Source: RGIG2041 sp045652745 (lineage in GTDB: Bacteria > Bacillota > Clostridia > UBA1381 > UMGS1253). From it: a stretch of DNA of 64,000 bases. Below, piece after piece: positions 8,487 to 17,129 of the stretch. A program made the position numbers and the translations under genes. A model generated the notes under the pieces. The model did no database searches and was not told the DNA's origin. It saw nothing but the letters and a program-made list of their open reading frames with translations. The stretch is from positions 124,001 to 188,000 of the forward strand of contig JAZRUW010000001.1 in NCBI GenBank assembly GCA_045652745.1, written 5' to 3'. Each line of letters starts with the position of its first letter. The first letter of the stretch is position 1.

Positions 8487-9032
8487 ATGCTGACACCGTT
8501 AGATATTGAAAACAGAGAATTTAAACGCACGTTAAACGGCTATAACCGTGACGATGTGGAAGATTTTATGAGCATTTTGTTGGTGGATTATGAAAAACTC
8601 TACAAGGAATGTGCGGCAAGTCGGGAGCGCATTGAAACCTTGACGACTGAGGTGGACAGTTATAAGGATAAAGAAGCTACTTTACATAGCGCTTTGATGG
8701 CGGCACAGCAGACAGCAGATTCCATCCGCGCAACTGCAGGTGAGCAGGGTGAATTGATTTTGCGTGAAGCAAAAGCAAAGGCAAATCAAATTATTCGTGA
8801 TGCAAATGATGAAATCAAAAAACTTGAGACGCGTTATAGAGAGCTGATGCAGCAAATAGAGAGTTACAAATTGCGTGTCGGTGCAATTATTAAGTCGCAA
8901 CTGGATATATTAGACGATTTACATGCGGATGTACCGATGTCGACGGCAATTCCGCAAACATCTTCTGCTGCAGAACTAACCGCAACGGATGATGATGTGA
9001 AAGTTTATCCGTTTTCTGATAATAACGAATAA
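8487..9032 (+). CDS. divIVA: Cell division/polarity protein DivIVA
   Basis: 181 residues. The N-terminal domain MLTPLDIENREFKRTLNGYNRDDVEDFM is the membrane-curvature-binding head of DivIVA. It is followed by long coiled-coil stretches (about 30-150) and a polar tail. DivIVA collects at negatively curved membrane at poles and septa and recruits partners for septum placement and chromosome segregation during sporulation. Last gene of the cluster, with AAAGGGGG upstream and a terminator right behind it. Confidence 0.95.
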   Translation: MLTPLDIENREFKRTLNGYNRDDVEDFMSILLVDYEKLYKECAASRERIETLTTEVDSYKDKEATLHSALMAAQQTADSIRATAGEQGELILREAKAKANQIIRDANDEIKKLETRYRELMQQIESYKLRVGAIIKSQLDILDDLHADVPMSTAIPQTSSAAELTATDDDVKVYPFSDNNE

Positions 9033-9040
9033 GCACATAG

Positions 9041-9064
9041 AAGGAAGGCGCAAGCCTTCCTTTT
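9041..9064 (+). terminator. Terminator after divIVA
   Basis: AAGGAAGGC (9041-9049), GCAA loop, GCCTTCCTT (9054-9062), short T tail. It lies just before the aroB ribosome binding site, so some read-through is likely because no clear promoter separates the two genes. Confidence 0.8.
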
Positions 9065-9086
9065 GACAAATTTACGGAGGCGGAAG

Positions 9087-10163
9087 ATGAATAGATTGCA
9101 GATGAATTTTGATGGTCGGGAATATGATATTTGCATCACGCAAGGTTTTGATGCTTTGCGTTCCGAAATAGCAAAGTTGAAACCGAGCAAGATTATGGTG
9201 GTTACGGATTCGAATGTATCCGAACTATACTTAAAAAAAGTTTATACTGCGCTAGAAGGGATTTGCTGTGCACTGGCAAGTGTGGAGTTTGTTGCCGGTG
9301 AGGCGCGAAAGAATCTGGCGACAGTTCAAAGATTGTATGCTGCCTGCCTGCAGAATGGACTCGACCGCAAGAGTGTGATTATAGCGCTCGGCGGCGGTGT
9401 TGTCGGCGATATGGCAGGGTTTGTAGCTGCCAGTTATATGCGCGGTATCCGCTATGTACAAGTGCCGACCACTTTGCTTGCGCAGACGGATAGCAGCGTT
9501 GGCGGTAAGGTTGGTGTCGACTTTGACGGCTACAAAAATTGCGTTGGCTTTTTTAAACAGCCGAATTTGGTTTATGCTAATGCAGAGACATTGATGACCT
9601 TGCCGAAACGAGAGTTTGCGGCAGGTATGGGCGAGGTTATAAAGTACGGCATTATTCGTGATATTGATTTTTTGAAATACATTTATAACAATGCACAGGC
9701 AATTTTATCGCTTTCGATACCGCATATTTCACACGTTTTGGAAGTGTGTTGTCGCATTAAAGCTGAGATTGTATTGGAAGACGAAACTGAAAAAGGAAAT
9801 CGCGCTTTGTTAAATTTCGGACATACAATCGGGCATGCAGTTGAGAGTGCTATGGATTTTACGCTTTTGCACGGCGAGTGCGTAGCGCTCGGCATGATAG
9901 CTGCTTTGGAGATTGCCAAACTGCGAGGTAACGTTACGGAAGAAGAAATGGGTGTTGTTATACAGCTTCTTGAAAAATTTTCTCTGCCGACGACGGTGTC
10001 CGGTCTCGGGGAGGACATAGTGCTTTCTTATCTGTCTAAAGATAAGAAAATGGAGAATGGCGTACTTAAGTTTATATTGCCTGAAAAAATGGGTATGGCA
10101 AATATTTATACTGATGTTACGCGCGATGAACTCTGTGCAGGTATACAGAGAATTTTATTGTAA
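9087..10163 (+). CDS. aroB: 3-dehydroquinate synthase
   Basis: 358 residues, full length. Converts 3-deoxy-D-arabino-heptulosonate 7-phosphate into 3-dehydroquinate, the second step of the shikimate pathway, in the cytosol with NAD+ and a metal ion. Seen: the NAD-binding stretch ALGGGVVGDMAGFVAASYMRG, the PTTLLAQTDSSVGGK motif, EVIKYG, and the metal-binding LNFGHTIGHAVES and LLHGECVALGM segments. ATG 9087 has a very good site (GGAGGCGGAAG). No other aro gene is in the window, so it is an isolated pathway member placed between divIVA and lspA. Confidence 0.96.
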   Translation: MNRLQMNFDGREYDICITQGFDALRSEIAKLKPSKIMVVTDSNVSELYLKKVYTALEGICCALASVEFVAGEARKNLATVQRLYAACLQNGLDRKSVIIALGGGVVGDMAGFVAASYMRGIRYVQVPTTLLAQTDSSVGGKVGVDFDGYKNCVGFFKQPNLVYANAETLMTLPKREFAAGMGEVIKYGIIRDIDFLKYIYNNAQAILSLSIPHISHVLEVCCRIKAEIVLEDETEKGNRALLNFGHTIGHAVESAMDFTLLHGECVALGMIAALEIAKLRGNVTEEEMGVVIQLLEKFSLPTTVSGLGEDIVLSYLSKDKKMENGVLKFILPEKMGMANIYTDVTRDELCAGIQRILL

Positions 10164-10176
10164 ACGGAGAAACAGT

Positions 10177-10707
10177 ATGTGGATTTTTTTTGTGCTGATT
10201 ACAGCGCTGTTGTTCGGTGCCGACCAATGGACCAAGTGGATTGCATTGAGAAATTTATCAGATTTTGCCACCTCGACTGGCGTGCCGCGGGGCATTGTGC
10301 CACCGGTGACCGGTGTGCCGCATATTTTTGAGTTTGTCTATGAATCTAACCAGGCCGGTGCTATGGGAATTTCATTTCCGTGGGCACGACATATTTTGAG
10401 TGCAGCTACGCTTGTTTTGCTGGTTCTGTTGTTGGTATATATTATTAAAAGGGGAAAAAGACAGCCGCTTTTATGGTGCGCGTCATCGTTGTTATTTGCA
10501 GGCGGAATCGGCAATCTGGTGGACAGAGTATTTCGCGGCTATGTGCCGGATTTTATAAGATTTGTATACCATAAGTATTTTCCTTATGTTTTTAATGTTG
10601 CCGATATTTATGTTTGTGTTGGCGCGGTGCTGTTGGGGATTTTTATTTTGTGTTTTGATACGGATAAAAGTGTGAAACGGAGCGATTCAGATGGCGGAGA
10701 TTTATAA
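10177..10707 (+). CDS. lspA: Lipoprotein signal peptidase (signal peptidase II)
   Basis: 176 residues with four hydrophobic helices. The two catalytic aspartates are in GGIGNLVDRVFRG and FNVADIYVCVG; GADQWTKW near the N terminus and YESNQAGAMG are also typical. The enzyme cuts the signal peptide of prolipoproteins after diacylglyceryl transfer. ATG 10177 is preceded by ACGGAG, while the longer in-frame extension lies inside aroB. Its end overlaps the next gene by 17 bases. The pairing with an rluD-like gene is common in Firmicutes. Confidence 0.95.
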   Translation: MWIFFVLITALLFGADQWTKWIALRNLSDFATSTGVPRGIVPPVTGVPHIFEFVYESNQAGAMGISFPWARHILSAATLVLLVLLLVYIIKRGKRQPLLWCASSLLFAGGIGNLVDRVFRGYVPDFIRFVYHKYFPYVFNVADIYVCVGAVLLGIFILCFDTDKSVKRSDSDGGDL

Positions 10708-11623
10708 TCTGACAGTAGAAAATGAACAGGTCGGTATGCGGCTTGATGCATTTATTGCGCAGCAGATTGAGGATGTCTCGCGTTCGTACGGCGTAAAGTT
10801 GATTGAGTCCGGGCGTGTAACACTTTGCGGCGCACCGCTCAATAAGAAATATATTTTGAAAAGCGGCGATGAAATCGATGTGGAAATTCCGGAACCGGAG
10901 AATACGACGGTTGCGGCTGAAGACATTCCGCTTGATATTGTTTATGAAGATGATGAACTTTTAGTGATTCATAAAAAGCAGGGGATGGTGGTGCATCCCG
11001 GCGCAGGTAATACTTCCGGAACATTGGTCAATGCGCTTTTACATTATTGCAAGGACAGCCTATCGGGCATTGGCGGCGTGCTTCGTCCGGGGATTGTGCA
11101 CCGTATTGATAAAGACACGAGCGGTATTTTGATTGTTGCAAAAAACGATGCTGCGCACCGGATGCTTTCAGAGCAATTGAAGGACAGAAGTTTGTCGCGC
11201 ACGTACTATGCGATTGTTAACGGCAATATCAAGGAAGATGACTTGCACATTGATTTACCTATCGGGCGGAGTCCGAGTGACCGTAAAAAAATGTGTGTTA
11301 CAACCAAGAATTCTCGCGAAGCGATTACGGATGTTGCTGTATTGGAACGTTACGGTAAATATACACTTGTTGCATGTAAATTGAAAACCGGAAGAACGCA
11401 TCAGATTCGCGTACATCTGTCCTATCTCGGCCACAGTATTGTAGGCGACCCGGTTTATGGGCTCAAAAAAGAACCGTTTAAGCTAAACGGGCAATTGTTG
11501 CACGCAAAACACATTCGGTTTCTGCATCCGACGAATGGTAGAGAGATGGAGTTTGAAGCACCGTTGCCGGATTATTTTACGGATACGCTGGAGAAAATCC
11601 GAAAGCAGTACCCTAGATTATAA
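10691..11623 (+). CDS. rluD: RluA-type 23S rRNA pseudouridine synthase (RluD-like)
   Basis: 310 residues. N-terminal S4 RNA-binding domain (about 12-75: MRLDAFIAQQIEDVSRSYGVKLIESG) followed by the RluA catalytic domain. The catalytic motif HRIDKDTSG near residues 138-146 contains the aspartate that attacks the uridine. KTGRTHQIRVHLSYLGHSIVGDPVYG is the second family signature. It isomerises uridines in structured RNA, probably 23S rRNA helix 69 if it is a true RluD; the exact target cannot be told from sequence. Overlaps lspA, so translationally coupled. Confidence 0.93.
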   Translation: MAEIYNLTVENEQVGMRLDAFIAQQIEDVSRSYGVKLIESGRVTLCGAPLNKKYILKSGDEIDVEIPEPENTTVAAEDIPLDIVYEDDELLVIHKKQGMVVHPGAGNTSGTLVNALLHYCKDSLSGIGGVLRPGIVHRIDKDTSGILIVAKNDAAHRMLSEQLKDRSLSRTYYAIVNGNIKEDDLHIDLPIGRSPSDRKKMCVTTKNSREAITDVAVLERYGKYTLVACKLKTGRTHQIRVHLSYLGHSIVGDPVYGLKKEPFKLNGQLLHAKHIRFLHPTNGREMEFEAPLPDYFTDTLEKIRKQYPRL

Positions 11624-11629
11624 AAACAC

Positions 11630-11658
11630 TTGACAGTAACAAAAAATTGTAATATAAT
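11630..11658 (+). promoter_or_regulatory. Consensus sigma-A promoter of thiT
   Basis: TTGACA (11630-11635), 17-bp spacer, TATAAT (11653-11658): a perfect match to consensus, placed directly before the TPP aptamer. Confidence 0.92.
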
Positions 11659-11667
11659 AATTTCAAC

Positions 11668-11758
11668 AAAGGGGAGCTGACGCAAGCCAGCTGAGAGTAA
11701 ACGTATTGTCGTTTTTACCCGTAAAACCTGATTTGGGTAATGCCAACGTAGGGAAAAT
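11668..11758 (+). ncRNA. TPP riboswitch (THI element)
   Basis: Conserved thi-box blocks appear in order: GGGGAGCTGACG at 11671, CTGAGAG at 11691, an optional P3a hairpin (AAACG...CGTTT), AACCTGAT at 11725, and GGGTAATGCCAACGTAGGGAA at 11735-11755. The aptamer binds thiamine pyrophosphate. A terminator hairpin follows within about 10 bases, so control is most simply read as ligand-induced premature termination of thiT mRNA. Confidence 0.95.
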
Positions 11759-11768
11759 GAAGCTGAGT

Positions 11769-11800
11769 ATCGCTATGCCCTGCGCATAGCGATTTTGTTT
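11769..11800 (+). terminator. Riboswitch-controlled terminator in the thiT leader
   Basis: ATCGCTATG (11769-11777), loop CCCTGCG, CATAGCGAT (11785-11793), then TTTGTTTT. It lies between the TPP aptamer and thiT, as expected for the expression platform. Confidence 0.85.
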
Positions 11801-11879
11801 TCTGCTGCAGAAGAAAGCAAACTTCAAAAAGGAAAAAACAATACCTTACTGCCTTTGAAAAAACAAAGGAGTGAAGAAA

Positions 11880-12518
11880 ATGAAAACAAAAAGAATGGTG
11901 ACCAGTGCAATGCTGATTGCCCTGGCAACGGTGTTGAGTATTCTGCAACCGTTTGCTTTGCCGTTCGGCGGCGGAATTACAATTGCATCAATGATGCCGA
12001 TTGTCCTGATTGCGTTTGTCTACGGCACAAAATACGGACTGTTTTCCGGATTCGTATTCAGTTTGATTCAGATGCTGCTCGGTGCTAAAACAGTTGCGGC
12101 ATTCTTCTTGCCGGGAGATAGTCAAATGTTGGTATGGCAGGCGGTATGTGTATGTCTGCTTGACTATGTAATTGCTTACACCGTGATTGGTTTTGGAGGT
12201 ATATTTGCCGGAAAGTTGAAAAGCGAATATTTGTCTGTATGCCTTGGGAGTGTATTTGCACTTGCTTTGCGTTACTTGGTACATATTGTGTCCGGAACGG
12301 TATTTTTCGGTGCGTGGGCAGAATGGTTTTTTTCACAAGAGGGCTTTTATCGCATCGGTCAAACGATTTTAACTACATTTAGCGGTGATGCGCTTGCGGT
12401 CGTATATTCGGTTTTCTACAATGGATTATACATGCTGCCGGAAATCTTAATTACTGCGTTGCTGACGCCGGTAGTCTACTTTGCGCTGCGAAGGGCGAAT
12501 CTTTTGCCAAACAAATAA
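11880..12518 (+). CDS. thiT: Thiamine transporter ThiT, ECF transporter S component
   Basis: 212 residues, about six hydrophobic helices. The family pattern is seen in TSAMLIALATVLS, the GGGITIASMMPIVLIAFVYG segment and the late ALRYLVHIVSGTVFFGAWA region with aromatic residues that stack on thiamine in ThiT structures. It binds thiamine with high affinity and docks to the shared ECF module (EcfA, EcfA', EcfT), which is not encoded here. The upstream TPP riboswitch confirms the vitamin B1 assignment. ATG 11880 is chosen because AAAGGAG lies eight bases upstream; the GTG at 11871 overlaps that site. Confidence 0.95.
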   Translation: MKTKRMVTSAMLIALATVLSILQPFALPFGGGITIASMMPIVLIAFVYGTKYGLFSGFVFSLIQMLLGAKTVAAFFLPGDSQMLVWQAVCVCLLDYVIAYTVIGFGGIFAGKLKSEYLSVCLGSVFALALRYLVHIVSGTVFFGAWAEWFFSQEGFYRIGQTILTTFSGDALAVVYSVFYNGLYMLPEILITALLTPVVYFALRRANLLPNK

Positions 12519-12527
12519 TGCTTATGA

Positions 12528-12553
12528 AAAGGGAGCGATTGCTCCCTTTTTTC
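12528..12553 (+). terminator. Terminator after thiT
   Basis: AAAGGGAGC (12529-12537), GATT loop, GCTCCCTTT (12542-12550), then further T residues. Confidence 0.9.
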
Positions 12554-12646
12554 AATGGTTATAAACCTGTTTCAACATAAATTTGTTATTTATAGACAAT
12601 GAGGTAATAAAATTATTAAAAATGCGATTAAATATTCAAGTTTTAC

Positions 12647-12675
12647 TTGCAAAAACAGTGTAAAAGGAGTAAAAT
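12647..12675 (+). promoter_or_regulatory. Probable sigma-A promoter of murI
   Basis: TTGCAA (12647-12652), 17-bp spacer, TAAAAT (12670-12675), 32 bases before the chosen murI start, in very AT-rich DNA where alternatives exist. Confidence 0.5.
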
Positions 12676-12707
12676 ATTATATATAAAATGATATAGTGAG
12701 GATGGCT

Positions 12708-13517
12708 ATGGACAACAGACCTATTGGTGTGTTTGACTCCGGCTTGGGAGGATTAACGGTAGTAAAAAAAATGCGTGAATTCCTGCCGGGGGAGAACATT
12801 GTTTATTTTGGAGATACGCAACGCGTTCCGTATGGCGGCCGCTCGAAGCAGACTTTGATTAAGTATGTATCTCAGGATATTCGGTTTTTGCAAAGTTTTG
12901 ATGTAAAAATGGTGGTAGCAGCCTGCGGAACGGCGAGTGCAGTTGCTTTACCTGAGTTAGCGGACAGTTTTGATGTGCCGGTGCTTGGCGTGCTCTCGCA
13001 GGCGGCACAAAGTGCTGTAGCAGCATCTAAAAACAAAAAAATTGCTGTAATTGCTACGGCGGCAACGATTAAAAGCGATGCGTACAAAAAGACGATTGAA
13101 AGCATTTGTCCTGAAGCTAGCGTTTTTTCAAAGGCTTGCCCTTTATTTGTTCCGTTGGTAGAGAACGGACATCTTGACACTAAGGTTGCGCATCTGGTAG
13201 CTGAAGAGTATCTAAATGAGGTTGTAACGAGTGGTGCAGACACTTTGATTATGGGGTGTACACATTATCCGCTTTTGCGAAAAACAATTGCGGACGTGCT
13301 CGGCGATGAAGTTGCATTGATTGATGTCGGTGAGGCAATGGCAAAGCATATACGTTCGCTTCTTGAACAGAGAAATATGTGTGCACTGCGTGAGAAGAGC
13401 GGCACATGTCGCTATTATGTCAGCGACGAGGTAGACAATTTCGAAACACTTGGCGGATTGTTTTTGCAAAGTGAAATAGAAGGCATGGTGAAAAAAATTG
13501 ACATCGACAAATACTAA
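12708..13517 (+). CDS. murI: Glutamate racemase
   Basis: 269 residues. Converts L- to D-glutamate for peptidoglycan in the cytosol without cofactor. The N terminus PIGVFDSGLGGLTV holds the catalytic Asp/Ser loop. The two catalytic cysteines are in VVAACGTASAVAL and LIMGCTHYPLL. In the first motif the usual asparagine of the CNT(A/S) loop is glycine (CGTASA), a variation also seen in some Clostridial sequences. ATG 12708 fits GTGAGG six bases upstream; ATG 12702 and GTG 12696 are in frame but overlap that site. Confidence 0.93.
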   Translation: MDNRPIGVFDSGLGGLTVVKKMREFLPGENIVYFGDTQRVPYGGRSKQTLIKYVSQDIRFLQSFDVKMVVAACGTASAVALPELADSFDVPVLGVLSQAAQSAVAASKNKKIAVIATAATIKSDAYKKTIESICPEASVFSKACPLFVPLVENGHLDTKVAHLVAEEYLNEVVTSGADTLIMGCTHYPLLRKTIADVLGDEVALIDVGEAMAKHIRSLLEQRNMCALREKSGTCRYYVSDEVDNFETLGGLFLQSEIEGMVKKIDIDKY

Positions 13518-13521
13518 AGTA

Positions 13522-13917
13522 ATGGTACATACGTTATCGAAGATTATTACGGACGGCGACACTTTATGCTCTGAAGTAAAGGCGGAAGGTGTTTTGTATA
13601 AAGCGGACGATGCCTATGTAATCGAATATGAGGATACACAGCAAGCTTGTCGAACCAAAGTAGTTGTTGATGCGGTAAGTGTTTGTGTAATACATACAGG
13701 CAGCGTTCAATCAACAATGCTGTTTAAAAATGATTATGTACATAAAAGCAGTTATGGAATCGAATACGGTGATATGGACATGGAAGTGCGGACGGACCGC
13801 ATTTTTGTGGAGATGAATATGCAAGGCGGTAGCATTGAACTCTGGTACGAGCTTGTGTTGGGCGGTAGCGTGTCCAATGCGAAAATTATAATGGAAATCA
13901 CAAAAGCGGAAGCGTAG
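13522..13917 (+). CDS. DUF1934 domain protein (YwiB-like)
   Basis: 131 residues, predicted all-beta. Pattern and placement match the DUF1934/YwiB family of calycin-like small barrels in Firmicutes: GVLYKADDAYVIEYEDT, VVDAVSVCVIHTGSVQSTMLF, and SIELWYELVLGG. Function unknown; members often sit directly before argS, as here (14-base gap). The start is uncertain: ATG 13522 begins four bases after the murI stop, but TTG 13498 inside murI, with GGTG upstream, would add eight residues. Confidence 0.75.
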   Translation: MVHTLSKIITDGDTLCSEVKAEGVLYKADDAYVIEYEDTQQACRTKVVVDAVSVCVIHTGSVQSTMLFKNDYVHKSSYGIEYGDMDMEVRTDRIFVEMNMQGGSIELWYELVLGGSVSNAKIIMEITKAEA

Positions 13918-13931
13918 AAAGGAAAATAGAC

Positions 13932-15608
13932 ATGGCACTTATTGAACAGTTGAGAATAGAATTAAAGGAGAACATTGAAGCTGCTTATCATGCGGCTTTT
14001 GGTGATGCGCCGCTCGCGGTGGAAATTCATTTGGAAGAGCCAAGAGAAAAAGCAAACGGCGATTATTCCACAAATGTAGCGATGATGCTTGCAAAGTCTT
14101 TGCGTCAGCCGCCGCGTGCGATTGCGGAGGCAATTGTTTCAAAGATGCAACCATGCTCTAAAATTGCAAAGTGTGAAGTTGCAGGAGCGGGTTTTATTAA
14201 TTTTTATCTGGATGCTTCCTGGTTGTATCCGGTGCTTGAAGAGATTGAATCTCAAAAAGAAAATTACGGTAAAATCAATCTAGGTCAGGGAAAACGCTAC
14301 AATGTTGAATTTGTGTCGGCAAACCCGACAGGTCCGATGCATATGGGTAATGCACGCGGTGGCGCACTCGGTGATTGTTTGGCTTCGCTTTTAGAGTGGG
14401 CCGGTTACGATGTTACACGTGAGTTTTACATCAATGATGCCGGTAATCAGATTGAAAAATTTGCCAATTCGCTCAATGCGCGTTATTTACAGATATTTAA
14501 AGGTGAGGATGCAATCGCTTTTCCTGAAGATGGTTATCAAGGTGAAGATATTCGTGTCCATGCCGCAAATTTTGCTGAAATTCATGGGGACAAGTTTGTT
14601 GAAACGGATGAGCAGGCGAGAAAGGATGCGCTTGTTGCGTATGCGCTTGAACTCAATATTGATGCTTTAAAAGCTGATTTGGAAAGATACAGAATCAATT
14701 ATGATATCTGGTTCCGTGAAAGCGGATTGCATGAAAGCGGTGCGGTGCGAGATACAATTGATTTATTTGTGCAAAACGGACACACCTATGAAAAAGATGG
14801 TGCGCTTTGGTTTAAAGCGACGGATTTCGGCGAGGAAAAAGATGAAGTTTTGGTGCGCGCTAACGGAATTCCGACCTATTTTGCGGCGGACGTTGCATAT
14901 CACAGAAATAAGATTGAAGAACGCAAATTTGATAAAGCAATAAATATATGGGGCGCTGACCATTACGGTCATGTTGCGCGTATGAAAAACGCATTAAATG
15001 CCATTGGTATTGATGGCGACAAACTTGATGTAGTAATCATGCAGCTTGTTCGCTTGATGCAAGACGGTGAGATTGTCAGAATGAGTAAGCGTACGGGCAA
15101 AGCAGTAACGCTTAACGATTTGCTTGAGGATACCAGCGTGGATGCTGCGCGTTTCTTCTTTAATATGCGTCAGGCAGATAGCCATATGGTGTTTGATTTA
15201 GATTTAGCGGTCGAAGAGTCCAGTGAAAATCCAGTATACTACGTTCAGTATGCGCATGCGCGTATTTGCAGTATTTTATCTCTGTTGGCAGTGGAGGGCA
15301 TTTCGGTTGCACCGGCGGCAGACATAGACTTGTCTTGTTTAAAAGAGCCGCAGGAACTTGAATTGATGAAAAAACTTGCGGATTTACCGCAGGAAATTGA
15401 AATTGCAGCTAAGGCTTATGAACCGAGCCGATTGACACGTTACTGCGTAGATTTAGCTTCGGTATTCCACGGCTTTTACAATGCCTGCCACGTGCGTCAA
15501 GAAGACCGTAGTTTGATGGCGGCAAGACTCAAACTTGTGGATTCGTGCAGAATTGTGCTTTCTAATGTTTTGAGTATGCTCTCTATTTCTGCGCCGGAAA
15601 GAATGTAA
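13932..15608 (+). CDS. argS: Arginyl-tRNA synthetase
   Basis: 558 residues, full-length class I synthetase. N-terminal Add-1 domain (about 1-105), then the catalytic Rossmann domain with the HIGH equivalent HMGN in NPTGPMHMGNARGG and the second signature MSKRTGKAV in place of KMSKS, usual for ArgRS. The C-terminal DALR anticodon-binding domain starts around residue 440 (ENPVYYVQYAHARICS) and ends with a methionine. Charges tRNA-Arg. Ribosome site GAAAGGA. No T-box or other leader lies upstream. Confidence 0.97.
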   Translation: MALIEQLRIELKENIEAAYHAAFGDAPLAVEIHLEEPREKANGDYSTNVAMMLAKSLRQPPRAIAEAIVSKMQPCSKIAKCEVAGAGFINFYLDASWLYPVLEEIESQKENYGKINLGQGKRYNVEFVSANPTGPMHMGNARGGALGDCLASLLEWAGYDVTREFYINDAGNQIEKFANSLNARYLQIFKGEDAIAFPEDGYQGEDIRVHAANFAEIHGDKFVETDEQARKDALVAYALELNIDALKADLERYRINYDIWFRESGLHESGAVRDTIDLFVQNGHTYEKDGALWFKATDFGEEKDEVLVRANGIPTYFAADVAYHRNKIEERKFDKAINIWGADHYGHVARMKNALNAIGIDGDKLDVVIMQLVRLMQDGEIVRMSKRTGKAVTLNDLLEDTSVDAARFFFNMRQADSHMVFDLDLAVEESSENPVYYVQYAHARICSILSLLAVEGISVAPAADIDLSCLKEPQELELMKKLADLPQEIEIAAKAYEPSRLTRYCVDLASVFHGFYNACHVRQEDRSLMAARLKLVDSCRIVLSNVLSMLSISAPERM

Positions 15609-15635
15609 ATTATGTATAGGAAGGCGGTAGACCTT

Positions 15636-17093
15636 ATGAAATCCTGGAAGAGAATACTGGCACTTGTGCTTGCGATGCTTCTAACTTTTAGTGTATCGGT
15701 TTGTGCGCAGGAGGAGAACTACTTAAAAGATATCCGCCCGTCTGATAAGTCTGCGTTTTTTGATATGGTTTTCGGTGACGTGGTGCAGATGTATCAGTTT
15801 GATGTTACACAAGAGCAGATTTACGAGCGCATGATAACTACGATGCTCAATGAAAATCCGGAGATGCTGGATTCGTTTTTTGAAGCGTTGTTTGCAAGTT
15901 TTGATGATTATTCAGAATTCTATACGGCGGATGAATTCAAGAGCTTTGTGAATAATTTAGAGGGCGTATTCGGCGGTATCGGCGTGTATCTTGAAAAGCG
16001 TGTTCCGCACGTGTATATTACGGGAATATTTCCGGATGGACCGGCTGCAGCTGCCGGAGTGCAGGCCGGGGATATTGTACTTGCAATTGATGGTGAAAAC
16101 GTGGAAGGTCGCAGTTTGGAATATGTAAGTTATAAACTGCGCGGCTCAATTGGCACAAATGTTTTGGTTACGCTTTTGCGAGGTAACGAGCAAATTGATG
16201 TGGTGATTACACGCGCAGAGTTGACAGGAACCACCACAACGCATTCTGTGATTTCGCCGGATACCGGATATATTGCTATCTATTCGTTTGCAACTGCAAC
16301 TGCAAGCGAAGTAGCGAAGGCCTTGACTGAATTTGATAACCTCGGCATTAAAAAAATCATTTTGGATTTGCGTGATAACGGTGGCGGTTATGTTGAATCG
16401 GCCATTGAAATTGCGAGAATGTTTGTGCCGGAAGGTACAATTATTACGCATTATACAAAAGCAAATAAGGTAAGCTATGCATATAAATCCTACTTGAAAA
16501 AAACGAAATATCAGATTTCTACACTGGTAAATGAAAATACGGCAAGCGCTTCGGAGATTTTGGCAAGTGCCCTTCAAGAATCCGGTGTCTCAAAGCTTGT
16601 TGGTAAAAAAACATTCGGCAAAGCGGTGACCCAATCTGTATTTGGATTATACAAAGACCGTATGTGCAAGTTAACAACGGGTGAGTATTTTACTCGAAAC
16701 GGCAAAAGAATCAACAAGGTTGGCATTTTACCGGATGTGACGGTAGAAAACCGCACTGTTCGCATGGAAAAAACAGATATTGAGCCCTTGGTGTTCTGTT
16801 CGGCGTTTGTGCCGGGAGAGACAACGGAAGGTATTTCAGCTTACAAGCGCCGCTTGCGCTATTTTGATTATAATGTTGGCGAGATAAATAATGTTTATGA
16901 CACTGTGCTTGAAAATGCCGTGCGACATTATCAAAGCGCAAACGGAATTGTACCAACAGGTGTTTTGGACATTGTTACACAAATACACATTAAGAACTCG
17001 TCAGATGAACTTGAGGTCTATATTGACAATCAACTTAATGAGGCTGCACGTTTGCTCAACTCTTCCTATAGGGGATTGTCTGTGAAACAATAA
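15636..17093 (+). CDS. S41 carboxy-terminal processing protease with peptidoglycan-binding domain
   Basis: 485 residues. Signal peptide or anchor MKSWKRILALVLAMLLTFSVSVCAQ. PDZ domain about residues 105-190 (GVFGGIGVYLEKRVPHVYI...PAAAAGVQAGDIVLAIDG). The S41 core contains the serine in NENTASASEI and the lysine in GKKTFGKAV, the usual Ser/Lys dyad. A C-terminal peptidoglycan-binding-1 repeat follows (VLENAVRHYQSANGIVPTG). Same architecture as CtpA/CtpB, which trim exported proteins; CtpB cleaves SpoIVFA during sporulation. Neighbour of an M50 protease. ATG 15636 is preferred over 15612 because it begins the signal peptide and has GGCGGT upstream. Confidence 0.92.
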   Translation: MKSWKRILALVLAMLLTFSVSVCAQEENYLKDIRPSDKSAFFDMVFGDVVQMYQFDVTQEQIYERMITTMLNENPEMLDSFFEALFASFDDYSEFYTADEFKSFVNNLEGVFGGIGVYLEKRVPHVYITGIFPDGPAAAAGVQAGDIVLAIDGENVEGRSLEYVSYKLRGSIGTNVLVTLLRGNEQIDVVITRAELTGTTTTHSVISPDTGYIAIYSFATATASEVAKALTEFDNLGIKKIILDLRDNGGGYVESAIEIARMFVPEGTIITHYTKANKVSYAYKSYLKKTKYQISTLVNENTASASEILASALQESGVSKLVGKKTFGKAVTQSVFGLYKDRMCKLTTGEYFTRNGKRINKVGILPDVTVENRTVRMEKTDIEPLVFCSAFVPGETTEGISAYKRRLRYFDYNVGEINNVYDTVLENAVRHYQSANGIVPTGVLDIVTQIHIKNSSDELEVYIDNQLNEAARLLNSSYRGLSVKQ

Positions 17094-17129
17094 CAGATTT
17101 TATACTGAAGAATGCATCGGAGGTGCGAC

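Noticed and set aside
13918..13931. T-box leader upstream of argS
   Set aside because: The gene follows the DUF1934 gene after 14 bases, with no leader.
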